Below are positions 16,789 through 27,200 of a stretch of DNA of 64,000 bases, in pieces. The notes under the pieces are model-generated. The model did no database searches and had not been told where the DNA came from. It saw nothing but the letters and a program-made list of their open reading frames with translations. The translations under genes were made by a program, and so were the position numbers. Source of the DNA: Paenibacillus athensensis (GTDB lineage Bacteria > Bacillota > Bacilli > Paenibacillales > NBRC-103111); the NCBI RefSeq assembly GCF_004514475.2, contig NZ_MYFO02000006.1, forward strand, positions 1 to 64,000, written 5' to 3'. Each line of letters starts with the position of its first letter. Within the stretch, counting starts at the first letter, position 1.

Positions 16789-17691
16789 TTGAATATCAAC
16801 CAGTTGGAGACGCTGCTGACGATATCGAAAACGATGAGCTTCCGCAAAGCGGGGGAAATTCTCAACCTGACCCAGCCGGCCGTCTCTGCGCAAATCAAAA
16901 GCCTCGAGGACGAATTCGGCACGGTGCTGATCGACCGCAACCAGCCCGTGACGCTGACGGATAGCGGCAAGGTGTTTCTGGAGCACGCCGAGCGCATCCT
17001 GCGCACGGTCGACGATCTCAAGCAGCGGCTGTCCGACCTGAATCAGACGCCGCAGGGCCATATTCACATCGGCACGACGACGTCGATTGCCATGCAGATT
17101 TTGCCCCGGGTGCTGTCTTATTTTCAGGATCAGTTCCCGCTGATCAAAACAACGATTCACTCCATGACCTCCTCGCAAATCATGAACAGCGTCGAAAACG
17201 GCCACGTCGATATCGGCATTGCCTATTTGCTGGAGAAAAATCCGTCGCTGGAAACGTCGGTGTTATACTACGACACGTATGAGCTGATCGTATCCGCGCG
17301 CCACCCGCTAAGCCGTTTTTCGCATTTGTCGATTGAAAAGCTGCGTAATATCCCGTTCATTATGCTGTCGCCCGAAACAGCCGGACGCCGGTTCGTCGAT
17401 CAGGTGTTCAAATCGTTTGACGTCAATCCGCATATCGTGATGGAGCTGTCGAGCAGCGAGGAAGTCAAGCGCATGGTCGAGCTGAACCTCGGCGCCGCGA
17501 TCATTTCCAAGCTGTCAGTGACCGATGAGCTGCGCCACGGCACACTCAAAATGGTCAAAGTAAGCGAATTGGATATTACTCATCCTGTCGGAGTAGTATA
17601 TAAGTCAGGACGTTATTTAAGCTCGGCGATGCAGCAGTTTTTGCTGGATTTGAAGGGCATGCCGGAAACGCAGTTTCTCGGCTCGGAGTAA
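16789..17691 (+). CDS. LysR-family transcriptional regulator, 300 aa
   Basis: N-terminal winged helix-turn-helix (residues 1-60) with TMSFRKAGEILNLTQPAVSAQ and SLEDEFG, followed by a periplasmic-binding-protein-like effector domain (about 90-295). It is closest in feel to the CysL/YwfK branch of LysR regulators. The start is TTG, fixed by an ideal GGAGGTGG. No divergent target gene adjoins it, and the PHP phosphatase follows 24 bases later on the same strand. Confidence 0.92.
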   Translation: MNINQLETLLTISKTMSFRKAGEILNLTQPAVSAQIKSLEDEFGTVLIDRNQPVTLTDSGKVFLEHAERILRTVDDLKQRLSDLNQTPQGHIHIGTTTSIAMQILPRVLSYFQDQFPLIKTTIHSMTSSQIMNSVENGHVDIGIAYLLEKNPSLETSVLYYDTYELIVSARHPLSRFSHLSIEKLRNIPFIMLSPETAGRRFVDQVFKSFDVNPHIVMELSSSEEVKRMVELNLGAAIISKLSVTDELRHGTLKMVKVSELDITHPVGVVYKSGRYLSSAMQQFLLDLKGMPETQFLGSE

Positions 17692-17715
17692 CTTGCTGCG
17701 ATTAAGGAGGCTCTC

Positions 17716-18522
17716 ATGAAATTCGATGTACATACGCACCACCTACGCTGCGGTCACGCCCAAGGGGACATCCGCGATTACATTGAAGCCGGGCTGGCTG
17801 CAGGCTTGTCTGTCATTGGCATCTCCGATCATTCTCCCTACTTCGGCAGTCCGCTGGACCACGCCCAACCGGGCATTACGATGGCCAAAAGCGAGTTCCC
17901 CCGCTATGTCGCGGAGGTACTACGGTTAAAAGAGGAATACGCCGGACGCATCGACGTGCTGCTTGGCGTTGAATCGGACTATTTTCCCGACGTGTTTGAC
18001 GCGTATCGCGCCGAATATGCCAAATATCCGTTCGATTACATCATCGGCTCCGTACACCAGTCCGGCGGCGTCAGCATTTTTAACCGCAACCGCTGGAAGG
18101 GCTTGAGCGAAGAGGAGCAGATCGCGCAAAAAGAAGAATACTATCGGCTCATTCAGGAATCAGCGCGCACCGGGATGTTCCAGATTCTCGGGCACATCGA
18201 CGCCATGAAAGGCTTTTATCCGCCGTTCTCGGATATTCCCACCCCCAAGGTTGACGAAACGCTGCGCGTCATCGGCGAATGCGGCGTGGCGATTGAAATC
18301 AACACCTCCGGTAAAACCAAAACGGTCGGCGGCTGGTATCCGTCCGACGATATGCTCGAACGCGCGTTGCACCACGGCGTAGAAGTGACCTTCGGCTCGG
18401 ACGCTCACGTTCCCGAACGGGTCGGCGACGAGTGGGAGCTGGTGCGCAAACGGCTGCGTGAAATCGGCTTTAGCGAGTGGGTCTACTACAAGCAGCTGCA
18501 AAAGCAGGTTGTGCCGCTCTAA
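17716..18522 (+). CDS. PHP-domain histidinol-phosphatase-like protein, 268 aa
   Basis: PHP superfamily metal-dependent phosphoesterase. Metal ligands are visible as DVHTHHLRCGHA (residues 4-15), ISDHSPY, the VLLGVESD block, IGSVHQ, LGHIDAMK and FGSDAH. The first two blocks and the length match HisK/HisJ, which converts histidinol phosphate to histidinol. The rest of a his operon is absent here, so a different phosphoester substrate is possible. The ATG follows AAGGAGG. Confidence 0.88.
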   Translation: MKFDVHTHHLRCGHAQGDIRDYIEAGLAAGLSVIGISDHSPYFGSPLDHAQPGITMAKSEFPRYVAEVLRLKEEYAGRIDVLLGVESDYFPDVFDAYRAEYAKYPFDYIIGSVHQSGGVSIFNRNRWKGLSEEEQIAQKEEYYRLIQESARTGMFQILGHIDAMKGFYPPFSDIPTPKVDETLRVIGECGVAIEINTSGKTKTVGGWYPSDDMLERALHHGVEVTFGSDAHVPERVGDEWELVRKRLREIGFSEWVYYKQLQKQVVPL

Positions 18523-18527
18523 TAAAC

Positions 18528-18573
18528 AAAAACATCTCCGTCGAAGCCGCCGCTTCTTCCGGAGATGTTTTTT
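18528..18573 (+). terminator. Bidirectional terminator
   Basis: Stem AAAAACATCTCCG / CGGAGATGTTTTTT lies between the convergent PHP and GGDEF-EAL genes. Confidence 0.9.
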
Positions 18574-18592
18574 GCATTTGGCCGCGGTTTAC

Positions 18593-20914
18593 TTACGAAC
18601 CGGACGGCGCCGACCAGCGCGCCAGCTTCTCTTGCCGGCCCGCACCGATCACTTCCAGCAGCGCAGCCTCCGGCATCGGCCGGAAGAAATAGTAGCCCTG
18701 AATATGCACGCAGCCATTCTCGACGAGGAAGGCGGCTTGTTCTTCCGTTTCGACGCCTTCGGCAATAATTTCCAGCTCAAAGGACTCCGCTACGGAAATG
18801 ATCGCTTTGATCATCGCGCGGTCCTTGGCATCGGACTGTACGCCGCGCACAAACGATTGGTCCAGCTTGATTTTGGTCACCGGGAACCGCTTCAAGTAGC
18901 TAAGCGAGGAATATTTGGTGCCGAAATCGTCCACGGAAATGGCAATGCCCATTTCGCGCAGCTCGCGAAGCGTGTCCAACTGCTCTTCCTTCATCGCCAC
19001 GTTTTCGGTAATTTCCATTTCCAGAAACTGCGGCGCCAGCCCCGTTTCCCGCAAAATCGCGCGCACCTTGTCAATCAGCTTGTCGTCGTGCAGCTGACGT
19101 ACCGACAGGTTGACGGAAATGCGCAGCTCCTGGCCCAGCTCCTCATGCCATCTTTTGGTCCGCGCGCAAGCCTCGCGCAGCACCCACTCGCCAAGCGGAA
19201 TAATCAAGCCCATTTCTTCGGCCAGCGGAATGAAGGTCGCCGGTGAAATAAAGCCCTTGGACGTGTGCTTCCAGCGCAGCAGCGCCTCGATCCCGACAAT
19301 CCGGCCCACCTTGCAGTCCACCTGGGGTTGAAAATGAATCTCCATCTCCTTGCGCTCCAGCGCCTGACGCAGATGATTACCCATCTCCAGCTTCGCCAGC
19401 GAATCTGACTCCATCGACGCGTTAAAAAACGTGTAGCGGTTGCCGCCCTCCTGCTTGGACGAAAACATTGCGATATCGGCGTTTTTCAGCAGCGCTTCGC
19501 GCGTGGTGCCGGCACTCGGGTATGGTGCAATGCCGATGCTCGCTGAAATGAAAAAATGCTTGTCCACAACATGGAACGGTTCGCGGAACAGCTCCAGCAC
19601 CCGCTCGCTGAAGGCCCGCAGCTCGTCGTCGGCTGTGCGCCGCGTCAATAAAATCGCAAATTCGTCGCCGCCAAAACGCGCCAGTTCTTCAATCGGCAGC
19701 TCAGCGGCCCGAATCCGCTCGACAACTTCCATCAGCAGCATGTCGCCTGTCTGATGGCCGTAGGTGTCGTTCACCATTTTAAAATTATCGAGATCAAACA
19801 ACAGCACCGTCGCCTGGGCTCGGTCGCCGCTCTCCAGCAAGTCCTGCAGCCGCTGCTGGAACGCATTGCGGTTAGCCAGTCCCGTCAGCGCATCATGATA
19901 CGCCAAATAGCTCAGCTGCTTCTCCGAGTCGCGCAGCGCCGTCGTGTAGGTGCCCAAGAGCGCATATTGCTTGCGCAGCTCCTCTTCTCCCTCCATCAGT
20001 TGGGCATTGGTTGCCATCAGCTTTTCATTCGTTACGCTTAGCTCTTGCGTCCGCGATTCGACGACGCGCTGCAGCCGGTTACGCTGATAAATAATGCTGA
20101 AATAAATCGCAAACACAAGCAGCAGCACCAGCATGCTGACAGCGCGCAGCAGTCCGATCTGGTGACGGATGCGCAGCAGCGCTTCCGGGTCCATCAATCC
20201 GGCAACCTGCCAGCTATGCCCGGGAAAATCGATCCACGAGACGAGCGCGTGCTTCCTGAAAATCGTATCGTCTCCATAAAAAGCCGGCTCCGAGCCTGCC
20301 CGAATCGCCATATCCAGCTCCGAGTGCTCCTTCTCTCCCGGCGCCAGTCCCGATTGCTTGAGAATAGCGTCGACGTCAAGCGCCACAGCAATAAAGCCCC
20401 AGAACTTGCCGTCACGCTGAACCATTTTGCGAGCGACAATTCCCTGATTGCCTTGAAGCAGCTTGAACGGTCCGTTCACTGTCATCGTCCGTGTATGCAA
20501 AGCGAGCTGCAGCTGACTCTGAACCTCTTGCCGCGGATCGTTCATCAGATCCCAGTGATACAGCTGCTCATTGCCTTGAACCGGATACAAATAATCGATA
20601 ACTCCATGCGGAGCGATATACAAATTCAACGCCGAATTGCCGGCCGACTCATACAGCATTCGCATATAGTCGTTGATTTCCTGGTCTGTGGAGCCCGCAA
20701 AGCCGTTCTGCACGTAAGCATCCAGACTCGCCATCAGATTAAAATTGCGGTCGACAACCGACTGCAGCGCCAGTGTACGCAGCGACAGCTGCGCCTGCGC
20801 CGAGCTCTCGGCTTCGCCGAGCAGTGATTTTTCATATAATCCGATCACGTATATAATAGCGGCGCTTAGCAGGCAAAACACTGCGGCGGCCGCAACAATA
20901 TGTAGTTTCTTCAT
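18593..20914 (-). CDS. Membrane GGDEF-EAL cyclic-di-GMP enzyme, 773 aa
   Basis: First membrane helix at about residues 7-27. Then an extracytoplasmic sensor of dCache type to about 260, a second membrane helix (SMLVLLLVFAIYFSIIY, ~262-280), a coiled-coil linker, and a GGDEF domain with intact RFGGDEF (~413-419) and an EAL domain with EALLRWKH (~541). EAL metal-binding blocks such as EMEITENVA and VDDFGTKYSSL are present, so both cyclase and phosphodiesterase may be active. It makes or degrades cyclic di-GMP in response to an external ligand. The single gene begins at an ATG and ends at a shared terminator. Confidence 0.92.
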   Translation of the reverse strand: MKKLHIVAAAAVFCLLSAAIIYVIGLYEKSLLGEAESSAQAQLSLRTLALQSVVDRNFNLMASLDAYVQNGFAGSTDQEINDYMRMLYESAGNSALNLYIAPHGVIDYLYPVQGNEQLYHWDLMNDPRQEVQSQLQLALHTRTMTVNGPFKLLQGNQGIVARKMVQRDGKFWGFIAVALDVDAILKQSGLAPGEKEHSELDMAIRAGSEPAFYGDDTIFRKHALVSWIDFPGHSWQVAGLMDPEALLRIRHQIGLLRAVSMLVLLLVFAIYFSIIYQRNRLQRVVESRTQELSVTNEKLMATNAQLMEGEEELRKQYALLGTYTTALRDSEKQLSYLAYHDALTGLANRNAFQQRLQDLLESGDRAQATVLLFDLDNFKMVNDTYGHQTGDMLLMEVVERIRAAELPIEELARFGGDEFAILLTRRTADDELRAFSERVLELFREPFHVVDKHFFISASIGIAPYPSAGTTREALLKNADIAMFSSKQEGGNRYTFFNASMESDSLAKLEMGNHLRQALERKEMEIHFQPQVDCKVGRIVGIEALLRWKHTSKGFISPATFIPLAEEMGLIIPLGEWVLREACARTKRWHEELGQELRISVNLSVRQLHDDKLIDKVRAILRETGLAPQFLEMEITENVAMKEEQLDTLRELREMGIAISVDDFGTKYSSLSYLKRFPVTKIKLDQSFVRGVQSDAKDRAMIKAIISVAESFELEIIAEGVETEEQAAFLVENGCVHIQGYYFFRPMPEAALLEVIGAGRQEKLARWSAPSGS

Positions 20915-21081
20915 ATGCTTCCCCCGGTTTTCAATCCTGCCCCTGTCTCATTTCGACAAATGGAAACAGGTCTCCTTTTTTGTACGCGCCAACAGCAGAT
21001 CCCAACCTTTGGAAATTTTCGGCATATTTTCGGCCGATCGTCAAGAAATCCGTGCATCGACACCGGACACAACCCGCGGAT

Positions 21082-21117
21082 AAAAAAAGGACCCGGCCGC
21101 GAATCGGCACAGGGTCC
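21082..21117 (-). terminator. Terminator inside dispersed repeat copy A
   Basis: On the minus strand the stem GGACCC / GGGTCC, with inner GCCG pairing, is followed by TTTTTTTA. It ends the large glycosidase transcript. Confidence 0.85.
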
Positions 21118-21213
21118 AAAGAGTATATGAAAAAGGGGGTCTTACTACACATCATACCTGACGAATGTGATAAGCAGGTAACAAGAATATTCCAATTGTG
21201 TTACAAAATGAAG
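21082..21213 (-). repeat. Dispersed intergenic repeat, copy A
   Basis: It shares blocks with copies at 28438 and 57882. Read on minus these are TTTGTAACACAATTGGAATAT, then CTGTTAC-like sequence, AAGACCCCCTTTTT, and a terminator ending in T7. The upper blocks form an imperfect inverted repeat (GTAACA / TGTTAC). It lies directly after the glycosidase stop. Confidence 0.7.
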
Positions 21214-21220
21214 TTTTTCC

Positions 21221-24200
21221 CTACAAGCCCACGTTTGACGATTGCGCAAAAAGTCTGAAGATCATCGTTGCGGCTTGCGCTCTGGAGGCGTGCTCTTTCG
21301 GAGCAAAGCTGCCATTGTCCATACCGTCCACAATGCCCGCTGCTTTCATTGCGCCCACAGCTGTTTGCGCGTAAGCGGCAATCTGAGCTTGATCTGCAAA
21401 GGAAGCTGATCCGCCCTCTGCCGTCAGCGTCAGGTGCAGCTGCTGGCTGATCCGATAGATCATGACAGCCATGTCTTCGCGGGTGATCGGGTCGTTCACG
21501 CCGAATCGGCCGTCATCCTTGCCGTTGACGATGCCGAGCTTTTGCGCGCTTGCAATGGCCCGCGTATACCACTGACCTTGCGGAACATCGGCAAAGGTCG
21601 ATGTAGCCGAAGCGTCGGCAAGATCGAAGGTTTCGATCAGCATTTGAATAAATTGCGCCCGGGTCACCTGTCCGGTCGGGTCGAACAAGCCGTTGCCCGT
21701 TCCTTGAACGGCGCCTCTGGCAGCCAGCGCGTTAATGCTCGCTTCCGCCCATGCGGTTACAAAGGTGTCCGTAAATGACGCCTTGGCATAAGCAGCCGCA
21801 TATTGGCTGAAATGCTTCGGCTTGAATTCGACATCGCCGGTTACCGGATTGTACAAACCGTTTTTCACAATTTCCAGTTGTCCCGTCTCGCTGATGTAGT
21901 AAATGATCACGTTGTTGGCGTGTTCCCCGGCGCGAAGCGTATAGGGAATGCCCACTTGCACCAGACTGTCGCCAAAGCTGCTGATGGCGGTGCCGTCAAC
22001 GCTTAAATCGAAATTGTACACGGTGCCGCCTTCCATCCGTTCGCGAATGCTCTCAGGAAGCTCGGACGGGTCAACAGATTGCACAGACAACTGGAGTGCT
22101 GAGGCCGAGGCTCCGCCAAACTTGCTGATCAATTGAGGGCTGAAGGTGACCGTTGTCAAGCCGGTATTCAGCTCAATAGATTGAATGCGGTTGTCCGTCA
22201 AAATCGCTTGCACCGGGATGTCGAGCTTGACCTGCTTCGTTCCTGCAGCTGGTGCGACGACAAATGAAAGCTTGTGCTCTGTCGCTGCTGCCAATGCAGC
22301 CTGGATGTCATCTGCTTGGACCTTGACTTGGGCCAGGCCGTTGACGTCGCTTGCCGGTTGCAGCTGCACTTTACCCGGACCTGTTGTTGCCTTCGTAGCC
22401 GGCGTACCGGCAGGCTGTCCGCCTGTCTGACTGCCTCCCGTGTTTCTGATGACCGTTACGACAGCAGTCGCTTGCTTGCCTCCATCGACGGTTGTCGCTG
22501 TCATTGTCGCTTGGCCCGGCTTGATCGCGGTTACTTTGCCCACGCTGTTCACCGTAGCAATCGCGGTATTGCTGGAAACCCAGGTCACGGCATCATTGCT
22601 TACATATTCCGGCTGCAGGGTCACCTTGAGCAGATGCGAGGCTCCGGCAGCCAGCGTCAATTCGCCAGGGCTAATGGAGATTCCCGCCACCGGCACATAG
22701 GTGACAGATGCAGACAAGAACGCCACAAAGCTGGTCTGCATATCGTCCTTGCTCGTTATGGCCCGAATAACCTGCACGCCTGCCAAGCTGATCGGCGCCG
22801 TATATACCGGGCTGTCGGCCGTCGGCAAGGAGCCGTCTGTCGTATAGTGAATAGCTGCCCCCTGCACAGGAGTGGTCAAGGTGGCAAATTGCGCATTGGC
22901 AGTGATGACAGGCGCTGGCGCTTTTTGCTTGACGACTTCCGGTACGCTTGGCTCTATCGTCAAATAGTCGAAGTTAAATCCGTCTCCATTGTCGACTATG
23001 CGCAGCGTCTGCATGCCTGCGTTCAGCGTAACGCCAACGGAAGCGTTCTGATAATTGCCCCATCCGCCTGTGGATGGCAGCGCCACAGAGCCTTTGGCCG
23101 CACCGTCGGCAAGCACCGACGCGCTGACGCCGCCTTGGGGAGTTGCGTAATGCAGCTGTACCTTGTAGTACCCCGGTTGCGCCACATTCACCAAATAATC
23201 GAATGTCGATCCACCCGCTGTGTAACCCAGATTGGTGAAATTGGAATCGTACTGAATCACTTGCTGGCCGGCAGCTGTATATTGCTCAGCTTCGATCTTC
23301 ACCGCTCCGTCTCCGACGTTTGCTGCTGCGACCGGCTCAAACGCGATACGCTGCAGATCAAAGCTGCCGCTGCTTCCCAATACGCGAAGCGTGTGTGTAC
23401 CTTGCGGCAGTTGCACGGATAGTCTGGCTCCCATCCAGCCAGTCGAACCGTATAAATTCGGAATCGTATAGGAACCCAGCGTTTCGCCGTTTTCATTTTG
23501 CAGCAGGAACCCGCCGCCATTCGGAGAGTTTACACTTAACGTGACTGCGTATTTGCCGGTCGCCGGCACGCTCATTTGGAAATCGGCCCAATCGCCGACG
23601 TTGAAGCCCGTAAGCTTGGCTCCCGCAGTATCGGCATCGGTAATGGCGACTCCCTGCAAGCGATTGTAGTCATTGGCCGTGAGCGAGCTGCCGATGTCCG
23701 TTCCTGCAGGCTTGTGGTCGGTGCCTGTCAGCATGACCTTGGCCGACAGCGTCTGGCCGGCGCCTGTTTCCGAATAAGTCGCTGCGGTCACCGTCAACGG
23801 TGCGTTCACATAATAAGCTTTGGACGAATCCCACAGCAATTGTACGTTGGCCTGCGCAGCGTTCTCATAGGTGATGTCGCCAAGCGATATGCCCATACCG
23901 GCCGCTTCCGGATTCAGGCTGATCGCCCCCAACGCCGCACCATAGGTCAGCCCCGTTACCGTCAGGTTCAGCTCTTGCTGATGGACATTGTAGGGCAGGG
24001 AATTTGGCGTAACAGTAAGCGTCAGCGGTTCTTCGGTCGCCAATACAATCCGGTCCCATTTGTAAGTGACCACGGACTTGGCCGGAATTTCCGCGGCTAT
24101 TTGCGTGCCGTCGCTGACCATTTTAAATTTTTGCGCCGTATCGGTTTGATTGACCACGATCGAGACGATCGTTTTTTCATCCGGGCTCATGAAGGACACG

Positions 24201-27200
24201 TTGGTAACATGCTCCTTGGAGCCGTAATCGCTGTCAATGCGGATATAGTCCGGTTTGACGAATTTCGAGTAGTTGCCCAGCATGTAATATTCCGGCGTCA
24301 ACCAGTATTCGTCCGGGTGGCCGGAATCCTGAATGATCATTGTCGGATCAGGCGTTCCTACCCATTGATGGGTCGAAATGTCGCTGTCGAGCATCGTCAC
24401 CCAGGAGTTGTAGCTCTTGGCCCAGTTGCGGAAATATTGCGCCATCCGGTCAGCGCCCGCGGTTCCCCAAACTGCGCGTTCGGTCAAATAAATATTTTCG
24501 TCCGGATACAGGTCGTGCAATTGCGACATCATCGAAGGATCGCCGCTGTAATCATGGAAGGCCGTACCGTCGACAGCCGCCCGATTGGCCGCGTCGGCCA
24601 AAAGCGGAGCCGGATAGTTCATCGTGTCATTGAAATTGTGGTCAAAAATCCACAGCTTGACATCCAGTCCGGCGTTTTCAAGCTCTTGATGCAGCAAGGT
24701 CGCCAGCTTGGCTTCCTGCTGCCAGGACATTTTGGTGCTTGGATATTCAATTTCCAACAGCGGCTCGTTTTGTAGCGTCATGGCCGAAATGTGAATGCCT
24801 TGCGCTTGGTAGGCTTGAATAAATTTGACGTAATACTTGGCCAGAATTGGCAAGTATTCGTCTTTAACCTCGCCTTTGATCATGCTGTCCGTTGTCTTCA
24901 TCCAGCCGGGAGGGCTCCACGGAGAAGCAAAAAACTTCATGTCCGGATGGATGGCCACCAGCTTTTGTAAAGTGGGAATAATACCGAAATCGATATCATT
25001 TTGGATCGAAAAATGCTGCAGCTCCGGGTCGGTTTGACCGGCGGGCATGTCGTCGTAGCTGTAGAACTTTCTCGCTGTAAAATCGGCGGTGCCGATGGTG
25101 ACACGCGTCATGCTGATGCCAATGCCGTTGTCAGGACTGGCCAAGCGGGTCAGCAGCTCCTGCTGCTTGCTGTCCGACATTTTAGTCAAATTGAAGATTG
25201 TCGACTCTTCCAGCGATGAACCCATCCCCATGATGCTCTGATATTTCTTGCCCGGGTTGATCGCGATGGTCGTGGCATCCGGGTCGTTGCCAATGGCTGT
25301 AAGATCGAGACTGCTTTGCTGCGTAAGCTGTCTGGCACCATCTCCGGCCTGCCATTGCGGCGCATAATACCACTGCATGCTCTGGCTGTTGCGCTCGCTC
25401 GACACCCAGCTTTCTACAGCCGCTTCGCCACCCTCAACCGCTGGCTGCGGAAGGATATCGGCCCCGCCGTTATTGCCGCTTTGCGGAGGAACAGGAGAAA
25501 AGCCTGTGGAGCCGAACCAGTTGAAATTCAAACCGCCTTTGATGAATTGCAGCTTGATTTTTTGCACGCCGGCCGTTAAAGCGATATTGTGGGCTGTGGC
25601 TGTTTTCCAGGTTTGCCAGCCGCCGGTGTTGCCGATCCCGCTGAGCTCGCCGATTTGCGAACCGCCGGCATTGAAAAACTGAATGCCCGAGTCGGTGATG
25701 CTGGAATCGCCGCCCGCATAACGAACGTCTACATCGTAGGTGCCCGTAACGGGAACATCAATCATATATTCCAGCCAAGCGCCCGTGCTTGTATATCCCA
25801 TATCGAGACCGCCGCCCGCATCAGACGAGCTTTCCGATTTTAATCCGTCCGATTTGTTCGTGTAGCTCTCTGCTTCAACTTTGACATAAGGGTCCACCGG
25901 CCCCGGCTTATCGGGCATCGCCGGCAGCGTCGGCGTTTCTTCGGCTTTGGTCAAACCGTACCCGTAGTTGAACAGAATATATTGTTCCTCCAGATTGGAT
26001 TGGCCCAGCTCCGGATTGGTGTAGGCTTCGGTATAAAATGGCCAGCGAATCGGCAGCTTTCCGGTGAAATCGCGGTTTCCGAACAGCACATCGGCAACCC
26101 CTTGACCTTCTGTACCCGGCAGCCAGGCTTCGACCAGCCCTGCCCAGTCATTCAACCGATCCGCAATCATCAACGGACGGCCGGACACGAGCACGACAAT
26201 CGTCGGAACGCCGGAAGCTTTCACATTATCCAGCGTGGCCAGATCCTCTGCGTCCAGCTTCAGCTTGTTCAGGTTATCCCCGTTCGTTTCGGCATAAGGC
26301 GTTTCGCCGATGAATACGATCGCGACATCGTTGCCCGCCGCTCCCCGGCCGTGCTTGTTGTACGTGACGGTTTTACTGCTGCCGACGACATTCCTGATGC
26401 CTTGAAGGAGCGTTGTTCCCGTCGTGGTAGGACCTTTGGCCCCCTGCCAGGTGATCGACCAGCCGCCGGCCTGCAGACCGATGTCATCGGCGCTTTTGCC
26501 TGCCACGAAGATGCGGTTCATGCCCGCGCCCGACAATTGCGACATGATCGGCTGACCGTTGACGGTATCGTTCTTCAAAAGCACCAGCGACTCGCTGACC
26601 GCCTTGCGCGCCAGCTCGCGATGCTCGGTGGAACCGAATGCCGACGCAAGACTGCTGTCCGTCATCGGATGCTCGAAAACACCGGCTTCAAATTTGACGC
26701 GAAGGATCCGCGTGACCGCATCGTTCAAGCGCTCCATCGGAATGTCGCCGTTATTTACCAAATCCTTCAAATTCGTAATGGACGCTTTCCAGTCCGACGT
26801 CATCATCAGCATATCGACGCCGGCGTTGATCGCTACGCGAAGCTGATCCTTCAAGCCGCTTACCGGATTGTTGTTCCAGTCCTTCGTAATTTGCTGCACG
26901 GCATTGTAGTCGGAGACCACAAAGCCCGTGAAACCGAGCTGCCCTTCGCCCGTTCCCTTCAGCACATCAGTCAGCATGCGCTTGTTGGCATGCATCTTGA
27001 TTCCTTGAATGCTGTTGTAGGAAGCCATCACCGTGCGGACGCCGGCTTCCACCGCTGCCCGATACATCGGCAGATCCAGCTCAACAATGTCGCTTTCGGA
27101 CATGCCCGTTACATTGCCTTGGTTGAGCCCGTTTTCCGTCATCCCTTCGCCAAAAAAATGCTTGGCTGTGGCCACGACGCGATCTCCGTTTTTCAACTGT

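Noticed and set aside
20931-21155. Minus-strand peptide frame with KTPFFIYSLDPVP
   Set aside because: It reads through the terminator of repeat copy A. The same block is interrupted by a stop in copy C, so it is repeat sequence, not a gene.
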